A DNA stretch of 26,613 nucleotides, taken from contig JAHIKV010000210.1 of assembly GCA_018897395.1 (NCBI GenBank), forward strand, positions 1 through 26,613. Reading direction: 5' to 3'. Source of the stretch: Planctomycetota bacterium. GTDB lineage: Bacteria; Planctomycetota; Planctomycetia; Pirellulales; Thermoguttaceae. Shown in pieces: positions 14,832-22,676 of this stretch (the stretch's first letter is position 1; every line of letters begins with the position of its first letter). The translations under genes and the position numbers were made by a program. The notes below the pieces were generated by a model. That model ran no database searches and had not been told where the DNA came from. It worked only from the letters and a program-made list of their open reading frames with translations.

Positions 14832-15044
14832 ATGATCTCCGAGCCGGAAATACCCCGCGATTGGTTGGATGATTTCGAGGCGGCCGCGCGCCGGCCTTTG
14901 CCGCTGCGGTTCCGTTACGCCTTTATCCACACGTACAAGCCGGTGTTGGACGACGCCTCGTTCCGCAGTTTCGAGAAGATGCAAGACTATCGCCGCTGGT
15001 GCGATGAGAACCTTCCGGATTGGTTGGGTTATGGCCGCGTTTGA
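14832..15044 (+). CDS. Small protein paired with nucleotidyltransferase
   Basis: This is a 70-residue protein I do not recognise by name. It is rich in aromatic and charged residues (DWLDDFEAAARRPLPLRFRY, then YKPVLDD, and the tail WCDENLPDWLGYGRV). The ATG has GGAGCGGG upstream. Its last 14 bases overlap the start of a nucleotidyltransferase gene, so the two are translationally coupled. A second small protein plus nucleotidyltransferase pair occurs at 22903-22131, also small protein first; the two small proteins have no clear sequence similarity. A role as partner or antitoxin is inference. Confidence 0.6.
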   Translation: MISEPEIPRDWLDDFEAAARRPLPLRFRYAFIHTYKPVLDDASFRSFEKMQDYRRWCDENLPDWLGYGRV

Positions 15045-15507
15045 GTATCGACAGGCCGAGGAGATTCGAGACGCGCTCGACGCCCGCGGCGTTCGGTATT
15101 TGTTTATCGGCAAGTCGGGGGCCATTTTGCTGGGCTTTCCCGACACCACGCAAGACGCGGACCTGTTCGTCGATCGAGAGGACGCGAACTGCCGGAAGTT
15201 GGTTGCGGCGTTGCGGGAAGTCGGTTTCGAGTTGACCGACGATCAAGCCGCGGAGATCGAGCGCGGGAAGGATTTCGTTCAACTTCGCAACGGTCCCTTC
15301 GATCTGGATTTGGTTTTCGCGCCGGACGGCATCGAGCGGTTCTCCGACGCCTGGCAACGTCGCGTGGAAGTGGAAGGTTTCCCCGTATGCCATCCGGACG
15401 ACATCATCGCCAGCAAAGCGGCCGCGAACCGCGTCAAAGACCGCGAATCGCTGCCGCGATTGCGGTCGTTCCGCCAGTACTGGATGAAAAAACAGAAAGA
15501 ACGCTGA
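15031..15507 (+). CDS. Minimal nucleotidyltransferase-fold protein
   Basis: The 158-residue product resembles the minimal nucleotidyltransferase (MNT/DUF6036-like) group. It has a helix, the strand VRYLFIGKSGAILLG (the G-S/G motif region, residues 21-35), then DTTQDADLFVD with acidic residues D42 and D44 at the metal site, and a later acidic strand FDLDLVF. The canonical GS is altered to GKSG, so activity is uncertain. C-terminal DDIIASKAAANRVKDRESLP is the usual end of these proteins. Such proteins act as toxins or antitoxins that modify RNA or protein in characterised systems; no such role is shown here. The ATG at 15031 lies inside the upstream gene. Confidence 0.75.
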   Translation: MAAFEYRQAEEIRDALDARGVRYLFIGKSGAILLGFPDTTQDADLFVDREDANCRKLVAALREVGFELTDDQAAEIERGKDFVQLRNGPFDLDLVFAPDGIERFSDAWQRRVEVEGFPVCHPDDIIASKAAANRVKDRESLPRLRSFRQYWMKKQKER

Positions 15508-15552
15508 CAAACCTTCTTGCTCCTCTCCTACCGCTTGTCTTGCCGCCGACGG

Positions 15553-15582
15553 TATAATCCATCAGTCGAGATAACCAAGGAG
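15553..15582 (+). promoter_or_regulatory. Promoter box and ribosome site of the thioredoxin-fold gene
   Basis: TATAAT at 15553-15558 and AAGGAG at 15577-15582, seven bases before the ATG at 15590. No clear -35 hexamer is seen at normal spacing. The strong ribosome site fixes the start at 15590 rather than the GTG three bases earlier. Confidence 0.5.
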
Positions 15583-15589
15583 ATTTGTG

Positions 15590-16165
15590 ATGGTCAAAAC
15601 AGCCAGTACGATGCTCGAGTTGGGCGTGAAGGCGCCCGATTTTTCGCTGCCCGACGTTTCCGGGAAAATGGTTTCGCTGTCCGATTTCGCCGACGCGCCG
15701 GCGCTTTTGGTCGTCTTTATGTGCAACCATTGCCCCTACGTGATCCACGTGTCCGACGGCCTTGCCCGGCTGGCCGCGGAATATCAACGGCGGGGAGTGG
15801 CCGTGGTGGGGATCAATTCCAACGACACGGCCGCCTATCCCGAGGACTCACCCAAAAATATGGCCAAGGAAGTCAAGCGTCGCCGCTACAGTTTTTCGTA
15901 TCTGTACGACGAGGGCCAGGAAGTTGCCAAGGCGTATCGAGCGGCCTGCACTCCGGATTTTTACGTGTTCGACCGGCAGCGGAAGCTCGTCTATCGGGGC
16001 CAGATGGACTCGAGCCGGCCCGGCGGCGGCGGCGAAGTGACCGGCGAGGACCTCCGCGCGGCGTTGGATGCCGTGTTGGAAAACCGGCCTGTCTCGGCCA
16101 ATCAGAAGCCAAGCCTCGGCTGCAACATCAAGTGGCGGCCGGACAACGAACCGGATTATTTCTAG
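15590..16165 (+). CDS. Thioredoxin-fold protein of the AhpC/TSA-redoxin type
   Basis: The 191-residue product follows the peroxiredoxin/redoxin pattern: APDFSLPDVSGKMVSLSDF at about residues 15-33, the active-site strand LLVVFMCNHCPYV with a CxxC pair at C45 and C48, GVAVVGINSND, the cis-proline region ACTPDFYVFD, and a final helix. The CNHC active site suggests thiol-disulfide exchange rather than classical peroxidase chemistry. No signal peptide is visible, so it is probably cytoplasmic. It is a single-gene unit with its own promoter box and a strong ribosome site. It converges on mqnD. Confidence 0.87.
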   Translation: MVKTASTMLELGVKAPDFSLPDVSGKMVSLSDFADAPALLVVFMCNHCPYVIHVSDGLARLAAEYQRRGVAVVGINSNDTAAYPEDSPKNMAKEVKRRRYSFSYLYDEGQEVAKAYRAACTPDFYVFDRQRKLVYRGQMDSSRPGGGGEVTGEDLRAALDAVLENRPVSANQKPSLGCNIKWRPDNEPDYF

Positions 16166-16171
16166 TAATCA

Positions 16172-16213
16172 ATCGAACCGCTTGCGGTTTCGCAACGCGC
16201 GGTTTCGCAAGTG
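16172..16213. terminator. Hairpins between convergent genes
   Basis: The 59-base gap between two converging genes contains the palindrome AACCGC-TT-GCGGTT and an overlapping CTTGCG...CGCAAG stem, with the direct repeat GCGGTTTCGCAA. It could act as a bidirectional terminator, but no T run follows, so this is only positional support. Confidence 0.35.
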
Positions 16214-16224
16214 GATTATTTCCT

Positions 16225-17085
16225 CTACTCGACAAACTCGGGCACAACGAGCCGTGGAATGACTCCGGCGGCGTGCCCCTCGGCCAACAATCGGGCGACG
16301 GCCCGGCGGCCGACCGGCCCGAAATCCAACGTCCACCGGTTGACGTACATATCGACGAATTGGTCGGCCTTCGAGCGTTCCAACCCCCGCGAGAAACTCA
16401 TGGCGTAATCCAACGCCTCCTCGCGGTGTTTCAGGCCGTATCCGATGCTCTCGCGCAGCAGTCGATGTACGTCGCCGATCGCTTCCGCGCCGAGGTCGCG
16501 GCGGATCGCGTTCACCCCCAGCGGCAAGGGCAGGCCGGTTTGCTCGTACCACCACTTGCCCGTGTCGACGATCAATTGCAACCGTTGGTCGGCGTAGGTC
16601 AGTTGACCTTCGTGGATTATCAGTCCGGCGTCGACGCGCCGCCCCTGGTATTCGCCCTCGGCCACGGCGTCTAGTATCCGGTCGAAGGGGACGACGACGC
16701 GCCGGAAATCGATACCCAGACAAAGCCGCAGGGCGAGGAAGGCGGTGGTGCGCAGCCCCGGCACGGCCGTTTCCGCTCCGGCCAACTCGCCGAGCGTCAT
16801 ACTTCGCCGTGCGACGACCATCGGGCCGTATCGGTCGCCCATGCTCGCCCCGCACGAACAGAGGGTATAAATGTCGTTCAGATAGGCGTAGGCGTGGAGA
16901 CTGACGGCCGTCAGTTCCAGCTCGCCGTCGAGCGCCCGGCGGTTGAGCGTCTCGATGTCGACCAGTTCATGCTCGAAGCGATACCGCCCCGTGTCGATCT
17001 TGCCCTTGGCCAGGGCGTAGAACATGAATGCGTCGTCGGCGTCGGGACTATGGCCGACGCGAATTCGCAGTTCGGACGTGCTCAC
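16225..17085 (-). CDS. mqnD: 1,4-dihydroxy-6-naphthoate synthase
   Basis: MqnD converts cyclic dehypoxanthine futalosine to 1,4-dihydroxy-6-naphthoate in the futalosine route to menaquinone. The 286-residue product has the typical length and fold of periplasmic-binding-protein type. Landmarks are the N-terminal GHSPDADDAFMFYAL motif, which separates it from MqnA, then LTAVSLHAYAYL, MGDRYGPMVVAR, and the second-lobe segment GLPLPLGVNAIRRDLG. It starts with GTG overlapping the csrA stop as GTGA, so it is translated in coupling with that RNA-binding regulator. mqnA, mqnC and mqnE are not in this window. Menaquinone would be the electron acceptor of the Complex I encoded upstream. Confidence 0.9.
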   Translation of the reverse strand: MSTSELRIRVGHSPDADDAFMFYALAKGKIDTGRYRFEHELVDIETLNRRALDGELELTAVSLHAYAYLNDIYTLCSCGASMGDRYGPMVVARRSMTLGELAGAETAVPGLRTTAFLALRLCLGIDFRRVVVPFDRILDAVAEGEYQGRRVDAGLIIHEGQLTYADQRLQLIVDTGKWWYEQTGLPLPLGVNAIRRDLGAEAIGDVHRLLRESIGYGLKHREEALDYAMSFSRGLERSKADQFVDMYVNRWTLDFGPVGRRAVARLLAEGHAAGVIPRLVVPEFVE

Positions 17086-17279
17086 CGTGATTCACTCCGC
17101 TGGCCCGACTTGCGATTCTCCCGCTGGATCGCCTCGTATACCTCCTGACGGTGGACCGGGACCTCGCCGGGGGCATCGATTCCCAAGCGGACCTTGTCAC
17201 CCCGAATATCGACGATCGTCACCACGACGTTGTCTCCGATTACGATGCTTTCATCACGCTGTCGGGATAAAACAAGCAT
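17082..17279 (-). CDS. csrA: Carbon storage regulator CsrA (second copy), coupled to mqnD
   Basis: This 65-residue protein begins MLVLSRQRDESIVIGDNVVV and continues VDIRGDKVRLGIDAPGEVPVHRQEVYEAI, the complete CsrA domain with the RNA-contacting end VPVHR. The start at 17279 is fixed by AAGGAG (17286-17291 on the opposite strand) and by family alignment; the frame is open further upstream but without family similarity. It differs from the first copy (412-645) at many positions, so they are not a recent duplicate. The stop overlaps the GTG of mqnD. The ribosome site contains GGA, so autoregulation is plausible, and the coupling would extend that control to mqnD. This last point is inference. 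Confidence 0.94.
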   Translation of the reverse strand: MLVLSRQRDESIVIGDNVVVTIVDIRGDKVRLGIDAPGEVPVHRQEVYEAIQRENRKSGQRSESR

Positions 17280-17505
17280 CGGCGGCTCCTTCCGAATTGT
17301 TGGGCGTTGGCCTCTGTCGGTGTTGATCGGACGAAATCGAATCCCGACCACCCGCCCTGATTGCAACAATACACACAGAATATATCGGACCAGCAAAGCA
17401 CGGCAGGCTAGGAAAAAGACCCAGGCGGGGGATTATGAGTCAAGAAATCAGGCCAGAATCACACCGCTGAGTCGATTTCGGCAAAATAAAGCGACCGAAG
17501 TGCCG

Positions 17506-18744
17506 TCACCGATACTCCTCTGGGCGATTGGAGAGCAACGGTCGGCCGTCGGCTTTGTCGAAGATCGTCCACACCGGAGTTTGGGCCTCGAGTTTGGCCA
17601 TGTACTCGCGGAACTGCTCTTCCATTTTCTTGCGGACGATTTTTTCGCGGATTCCAACCTGAGCCTCCCGGAACGGCGTGACGCTCGCCTCTTCGCGCTC
17701 GATCACGCGGACTATATGCCACCCGTTAGGACCTTCGATGATCGGGCTAAGCTGGCCGATCGGCAGACTGAACAGCGCCCGATCGAGTTCCTCGCAGACC
17801 AGGCTCCCCTTGGTGGTCCATCGGCGCCGACCGCCGTCGGCCGCGGTTGGTCCGCCGGAGCCGCGTTTGGCCACTTCGGCCAGCGGCGCGCCGGCCAACA
17901 CCTGGTTGCCCAGCCGCGCTATCGCGTCGCGGGCCGCGGCCTTGCTGGGACAATCCGAGTAGCGGACAATCAGTTCTTCCCACCGCGCCCTGGCCGGATG
18001 GGCGAACTCGTCCAGGTGCGTGTGATAGTAACCGATCATCCGCTCGTAGGTGATTTCCTTGTCGCGTTTGACTTGCTGTTGGATCCACTGCTGCGCCAAG
18101 GTGCGTTCGCAGAAGGCCCGTTTTTCCTGATCCAACGAGGTGCCCAGCGCACGGAGCTTCAGATCCAACTCGTGCCGGGTGTTGACCTCGGCGCTTTGGA
18201 TCATCTTTCCCAATTGGTTTTCCTCGAATTCCTTTTTTAATTGCTCCTGGACGCGTTCCCATCCCTCGGGCGGAATCGTGCGTTTGGCGTCCTGGAGGAT
18301 CAGCTTGGCCTCGATGTGGCTTTTCAGCCTTTGTACAATCAGTATCGTGCGCTGCGCCTCCAATTGGTCGGGCGGGATGCCGTCCTTGTTCTTTTCGATC
18401 ATTTCGTTGACCGCGCCGAGGACGTCGCTCTCCAAAATCACCTCCGAACCGACGCGGGCAATAATCGTCGTGCCGGGACACGGCTTCAAATTGTTCCCCG
18501 GTGTTGTTTCGGTTTGCGGCTGCCGTATCCTCTTCTCGGGCGGAACCCACGGCGACGATTCGCCTTCCCTGCCGGGCCAGGAGGGAGGCCGCGACGCAGG
18601 CGAGGGCCGCTCGGGAGGTGTGGGTTGCATCTGTCCGGTGTACAACCTTGACTGTGCCACACACAACGATGCGGCCAACGCGACCACTGGAGCAACGCCG
18701 AAGAACAAACAAACACGGCTAATTTGATGCAACGGCGGATTCAT
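17506..18744 (-). CDS. SurA/PpiC-type peptidyl-prolyl isomerase, exported
   Basis: The 412-residue product is a foldase of the parvulin class that helps fold or escort envelope proteins. Residues 1-31 form a signal peptide (hydrophobic stretch LFFGVAPVVALAASL). A proline-rich linker covers about 40-80. A SurA-N-like helical domain with the ARVGSEVILESDV motif covers about 92-220, and a rotamase domain about 251-352, with ADGGRRRWTTKGSL and GWHIVRVIER. The lipobox-like ASLC lacks the required small residue before C, so a lipoprotein is unlikely. The gene lies 99 bases downstream of mfd and has a good promoter of its own. Confidence 0.85.
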   Translation of the reverse strand: MNPPLHQISRVCLFFGVAPVVALAASLCVAQSRLYTGQMQPTPPERPSPASRPPSWPGREGESSPWVPPEKRIRQPQTETTPGNNLKPCPGTTIIARVGSEVILESDVLGAVNEMIEKNKDGIPPDQLEAQRTILIVQRLKSHIEAKLILQDAKRTIPPEGWERVQEQLKKEFEENQLGKMIQSAEVNTRHELDLKLRALGTSLDQEKRAFCERTLAQQWIQQQVKRDKEITYERMIGYYHTHLDEFAHPARARWEELIVRYSDCPSKAAARDAIARLGNQVLAGAPLAEVAKRGSGGPTAADGGRRRWTTKGSLVCEELDRALFSLPIGQLSPIIEGPNGWHIVRVIEREEASVTPFREAQVGIREKIVRKKMEEQFREYMAKLEAQTPVWTIFDKADGRPLLSNRPEEYR

Positions 18745-18828
18745 TTATAGTGTCGCGCGGAAAGAGTATGCTCGGTGAACTCAGAGAGCGGATACAAACA
18801 CCCACGGCATAAAGAATAACGGGGCGGG

Positions 18829-18858
18829 ATTATATACACGTTATCAATCGCACTGCAA
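18829..18858 (-). promoter_or_regulatory. Candidate promoter of the SurA/PpiC gene
   Basis: On the minus strand TTGCAG (18853-18858, within the last codons of mfd) is followed after 18 bases by a perfect TATAAT (18829-18834). Transcription would start near 18822, giving a leader of about 78 bases. The -35 resembles that of the nuoI promoter (TTGCGG). Confidence 0.5.
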
Positions 18859-21800
18859 CAGCGATTTCACGCGCTCGAAAATTGCCGCCGGTTCCGTAAC
18901 TTCTTTCCCCAGCGGAAGATAGGCGCTGCGGCGATCAGCTACGCGAAGCCTCCCGCCGGCGGCGGCCGCCAACTGGCGGATCCGTTGCTCGGACGAATAC
19001 CAAAATACTACGTAATTGTCCTCCAAATTGATCGAAGTGATTCCCCAGCGATGGGCGGCGATGCGGACCTCGGCCAATTGCAACGAGTGCCGCACCGGCG
19101 GGGGGGGATTTCCGAATCGGTCCACCAACTCGGCCTCGATGTCCGCCAGTTCCGAACCGTCCGAAACCCGCCCCATGCGCCGATAAAGGTCGAGCTTCAG
19201 CCGCATGTCGGGTACGTAGGAGCGGGGAATGTAGCCCTCGCCGGGCAGATCAACGTCCACATCGATCGTGCTTCGCGGCGGCAATCGTTTCAGACGCCGC
19301 ACGGCGTTTTCCAGCAGGTTGCAGTACAACTCATATCCGACCGCGGCGATGTGCCCGCTCTGTTCCGAGCCGAGGATGTTGCCCGCCCCGCGGATTTCCA
19401 GGTCGTGCATGGCGATGGCGAATCCCGCGCCCAGGCGGCTATATTCCTCGATCGCCCGCAACCGCTTGACGGCGTTGGGCAAAAGGTTTTTGTTCGGGTC
19501 GATCAACAGGTAACAGTAGGCGCGGTGTTTGTAGCGCCCCACTCGGCCGCGAAGTTGGTGCAAGTCGGCCAGTCCGTAGCGGTCGGCCTCGTCGATGAAG
19601 ATCGTGTTGGCGTTGGGGATGTCCAGCCCGCTCTCGACGATCGTGGTAGCCAGCAGCAGGTCGCTGCGGCGGTCGAGGAAATCGAGCATTACCCGCTCCA
19701 GGTCGTTTTCGCGCATCTGACCGTGCGCGACGGCCAGGTTTGCCTCCGGCACGATCTGCCGCAGTCGTTTGGCGAGGGTCTCGATGTCCTCGACGCGGTT
19801 GTGGACGAAGAAAATTTGCCCGCCGCGGTTTAGTTCCCGCAAGACGGCCTGCCGGATCATCTCCGGGTCGAACCTTCCGACGCGGGTCTCGACCGCCAGG
19901 CGGTCTTCCGGCGGCGTCTGAAGGTTCGATATGTCGCGCAGTCCCAACAGTCCCATGTGAAGTGTCCGCGGGATGGGCGTGGCGGTCATCGTCAGCACGT
20001 CGACCGTTTGCCGCAGCGACTTCAGCCGTTCCTTCACCTCGACGCCGAACCGCTGTTCCTCGTCGATGACGACCAGGCCGAGGTTGCGGAACCCGACGTC
20101 GGGCTGGGTGAGCCGGTGCGTGCCGATCACCACGTCGATCGAGCCTTCCTCCAGCCGGCGGACGATTTCGCTCTGTTGCCGCCGCGTGGCGAAGCGCGAC
20201 AGCGCGGCGATCTCGAACGGAAACTCCGCCATCCGCGACGTGAAGGTCCGCAGGTGCTGCTCGCAAAGGAGCGTGGTCGGCACGAGCACGGCCGCCTGGT
20301 ATCCGGCGTCGACGGCCTTGAACGCCGCCCGCATCGCCAGCTCGGTCTTCCCGTAGCCCACGTCGCCGCAAAGCAGGCGGTCCATCGGCCGCGAGAGACA
20401 CATGTCGCGCTTGATCGAGTCGATGGTGGTCAACTGATCGGCGGTTTCCCGGTAGGGGAAGGAGGCGTCGAACTCCCGCTGCCATTCGGTGTCCGGTGGG
20501 TAGGCAATACCCGGCCGCGACGCCCGTGCGGCCTGCAAGTCGAGCATGTCCGCGGCCAGATCGGCGACGGACCGTTCTACCCGCTCTTTGCGCCTTCCCC
20601 AGAGTCGGCCGCCGAGCTTGGCCGGCTTTGCCCGGCCCTTCGACCCGCCGACGTATTTCTGCACCAGGCCGATCTTCGTCGTCGGCACGTAGAGCTTCGT
20701 CCGGCCGTGGAACTCCAGTTCCAGATGTTCCTCGACTTGCCCGTTCTTCTCCAGCAGCTTCATCCCTCGGTATCGGGCGATGCCGTGACCGACGTGGACC
20801 ACCAGTTCTCCCTCGCGGAGTTCGAGGAAGCTGTCGATGGCCCGCGACAGACGGCGGCCGGGCGGCCGGCGGAGATCGGTCCGATGGAACAATTCGCCGC
20901 TGCCGAGAACCACGGTCCGCTCCAAAACCAACCGGAAACCGTGCGAAAGAGTGCCGAGGGGAAAGTGTAGCCGGCCATCGCGGGCGGCGGCGGTCGAGGC
21001 GAAGATTTCTTGCAGCCGGCGGATTTCGGCCTCCGTCTGGCAGACGACGAACACTTCCTGGCACGCCGCGGCCTCGTCCAGCTCGTCGCGGATCCGGCCG
21101 ATCTCGCCGCTGAAACGCTCGACCGACTCGATCCTCAACCGGCAAGTCTTCTCCAGCGACGCGGCGGCCACGGCCGAGGCCGTCACCGACGGGAAGCGGA
21201 ACGCGCCCCGCAGGACTTCCGAAACGGCGTGCAACCGCGACGATTCCATTCGCTCGACGTACTGCCGCCCTTGCCGCTCCAATTCCATCGGCTCGACGAG
21301 CAGGAACCAACTTCGCGGCGGCAGGTGGTCGGCTAAATGGGCGCGGTCGGCGGCGGGTGGCACTGGCGAGACGCCAGTGCCACCCGCCGCGCCGACCAGC
21401 GTCACGTCGATGCTTTCCAACGACTCCAGGCTCCGTTGGCTGGCGATATCGAACCGGCGGATCGACTCGATCAGATCGCCGAAGAACTCGATGCGAACCG
21501 GCCCGTCCCAGTCGGGAGCGAAAACGTCGAGTATTCCGCCGCGGACGGCGAACTCGCCGGGAAGCTCGACCGCGGGAGTACACGCCAAACCGTTTTCCGC
21601 CAACCAGCGGCGCAAATCCTCGATGGCCACGGTGTCGCCCACGCGGAACGTGCGGGTCAGCCGCTCGAGCGTTCCGCGGCCAGGGACCGGTTGCAGCAGA
21701 CCCTGGATGCCGGCGACGATGATCTTCGGCGCACTTCCGCCGTCGAGCCGTTTCAGCAGCCTCACCCGCTGGCCGAAGACCTCGTCGGGGACCGCCGACT

Positions 21801-22098
21801 CCGGCGACTCGCGGGCGGGGAACCGCTCGGGTTTCAAACGGGTGAACAATGCCAGGTCGTCGATCAACTCATCGACCTGCTCGTCCAGCGGACAAACGAT
21901 GACCAGCGTGGCGGGGGCGTATGCGGCAAGAGCGGCCGCGGCCAGCGCGCACGACGATCCCCAGACTCCGTCCAGAGTCGCCGCGTGCCCCCCCCGCAAA
22001 CTCTCGACGACCTCGGCGAAGCCTTCCGCTCGCTCCAGGCGTCCGACCAACTCCAACATCCGGTCCGACGCATCGGCAGCCGTCTCGGCGCTTGCCAT
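18844..22098 (-). CDS. mfd: Transcription-repair coupling factor Mfd
   Basis: Mfd removes RNA polymerase stalled at DNA damage and recruits UvrA. The product, about 1084 residues from the ATG at 22098, has the UvrB-like N-terminal part (about 25-330), the polymerase-interacting CarD-like domain (GELVVHVGHGIARYRG from about 429), and the RecG-like translocase. The translocase holds Walker A GDVGYGKTE at about 578, DEEQRFG at about 679, MTATPIPRTL, and VESGLDIPNANT with QLRGRVGR. The C-terminal TRCF domain includes EIRGAGNILG. An in-frame start at 22182 would cross the palindrome at 22111-22128 and overlap the preceding gene, so 22098 is preferred. Residues about 237-249 are encoded by an inserted palindrome. 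Confidence 0.95.
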   Translation of the reverse strand: MASAETAADASDRMLELVGRLERAEGFAEVVESLRGGHAATLDGVWGSSCALAAAALAAYAPATLVIVCPLDEQVDELIDDLALFTRLKPERFPARESPESAVPDEVFGQRVRLLKRLDGGSAPKIIVAGIQGLLQPVPGRGTLERLTRTFRVGDTVAIEDLRRWLAENGLACTPAVELPGEFAVRGGILDVFAPDWDGPVRIEFFGDLIESIRRFDIASQRSLESLESIDVTLVGAAGGTGVSPVPPAADRAHLADHLPPRSWFLLVEPMELERQGRQYVERMESSRLHAVSEVLRGAFRFPSVTASAVAAASLEKTCRLRIESVERFSGEIGRIRDELDEAAACQEVFVVCQTEAEIRRLQEIFASTAAARDGRLHFPLGTLSHGFRLVLERTVVLGSGELFHRTDLRRPPGRRLSRAIDSFLELREGELVVHVGHGIARYRGMKLLEKNGQVEEHLELEFHGRTKLYVPTTKIGLVQKYVGGSKGRAKPAKLGGRLWGRRKERVERSVADLAADMLDLQAARASRPGIAYPPDTEWQREFDASFPYRETADQLTTIDSIKRDMCLSRPMDRLLCGDVGYGKTELAMRAAFKAVDAGYQAAVLVPTTLLCEQHLRTFTSRMAEFPFEIAALSRFATRRQQSEIVRRLEEGSIDVVIGTHRLTQPDVGFRNLGLVVIDEEQRFGVEVKERLKSLRQTVDVLTMTATPIPRTLHMGLLGLRDISNLQTPPEDRLAVETRVGRFDPEMIRQAVLRELNRGGQIFFVHNRVEDIETLAKRLRQIVPEANLAVAHGQMRENDLERVMLDFLDRRSDLLLATTIVESGLDIPNANTIFIDEADRYGLADLHQLRGRVGRYKHRAYCYLLIDPNKNLLPNAVKRLRAIEEYSRLGAGFAIAMHDLEIRGAGNILGSEQSGHIAAVGYELYCNLLENAVRRLKRLPPRSTIDVDVDLPGEGYIPRSYVPDMRLKLDLYRRMGRVSDGSELADIEAELVDRFGNPPPPVRHSLQLAEVRIAAHRWGITSINLEDNYVVFWYSSEQRIRQLAAAAGGRLRVADRRSAYLPLGKEVTEPAAIFERVKSLLQCD
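21351..21389. repeat. Perfect 18-bp palindrome inserted in frame in mfd
   Basis: The left arm, CGGCGGGTGGCACTGGCG (21351-21368), a 3-base AGA loop, and its exact reverse complement (21372-21389). It is 39 bp, a multiple of three, and is read in mfd as a short GGTGVSPVPPA-type peptide in the N-terminal UvrB-like region. It keeps the reading frame. Confidence 0.9.
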
Positions 22099-22110
22099 AG
22101 TCGGTAGTAG

Positions 22111-22128
22111 GCCGGGTTGCAACCCGGC
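22111..22128. repeat. Palindrome between nucleotidyltransferase gene and mfd
   Basis: GCCGGGTT-GC-AACCCGGC, a perfect 18-base palindrome in the 32-base gap between the nucleotidyltransferase stop and the mfd ATG. It could fold in the mRNA just ahead of mfd. No T run follows it. Confidence 0.75.
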
Positions 22129-22130
22129 GA

Positions 22131-22676
22131 TTATTCCCGCACTTGATCGAGAAGCTTTCGCGTGTCGTGCCGGTCGCACCACGAGGTCACGTAATCCCAG
22201 TCGACCCGATCGCCTTGAACGGCGCTCATGCCACGTGCGTCTTGCAGATCCTTTGGTCTGCGACCGACGTCGAACCAGCGTAGTTTAGTAATAATCGCAT
22301 CCTCGGGTGTCAAAATAAACGTTTCGCGATTGAGAATACGGACACGTCGGCGGCGCGCAAAACGCTCCTGGTCGTGGGCATCGTCGCTTAACAAAAACAA
22401 TTTCACAAGAAAAGACTTATCGGTCAATTCCAGCACGTATCGACAAGTGGAGGTTGCCGTCTCGAAGGTGGTTTGCGGATCGAGTCGAAATCGCGGACCT
22501 AGTTGTTGCATTATTGCCGGGAGCTTCCCCGCCTCGAGTTGCACAACGAAGTCAACGTCTTCCGTAGCACGAGGAATACCGTAGAAGTTGCCGACTAACG
22601 AACCAACCACCATATACGGAATTCCCAAGGTGTCGAAGGTGTCGATCACGGCAGTGGTGGCTTCGTCGCTGTTCAC
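22131..22676 (-). CDS. Nucleotidyltransferase-fold protein (DUF6036/AbiEii-like)
   Basis: The 181-residue product has an N-terminal helix, then MVVGSLVGNFYGIPRATEDV with the GS motif (G25, S26) and, on the next strand, D40 and D42. This is the full GSx(n)DxD pattern of minimal nucleotidyltransferases. A later strand, TPEDAIITKLRWF, is typical of the DUF6036 and AbiEii-like groups. Unlike the copy at 15031, the GS is intact. The ATG overlaps the stop of the 76-residue gene by four bases. In related systems such proteins are toxins or antitoxins; the substrate here is unknown. mfd starts 32 bases further on, so it may be co-transcribed. Confidence 0.82.
   Translation of the reverse strand: MNSDEATTAVIDTFDTLGIPYMVVGSLVGNFYGIPRATEDVDFVVQLEAGKLPAIMQQLGPRFRLDPQTTFETATSTCRYVLELTDKSFLVKLFLLSDDAHDQERFARRRRVRILNRETFILTPEDAIITKLRWFDVGRRPKDLQDARGMSAVQGDRVDWDYVTSWCDRHDTRKLLDQVRE

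Noticed and set aside
19439..21583. 714-residue arginine-rich frame on the minus strand within mfd
   Set aside because: Same strand as mfd but another frame, with no motifs; mfd has complete helicase motifs.
22099..22182. Longer mfd start at 22182
   Set aside because: It would overlap the nucleotidyltransferase gene and translate the palindrome at 22111-22128; Mfd similarity begins later.
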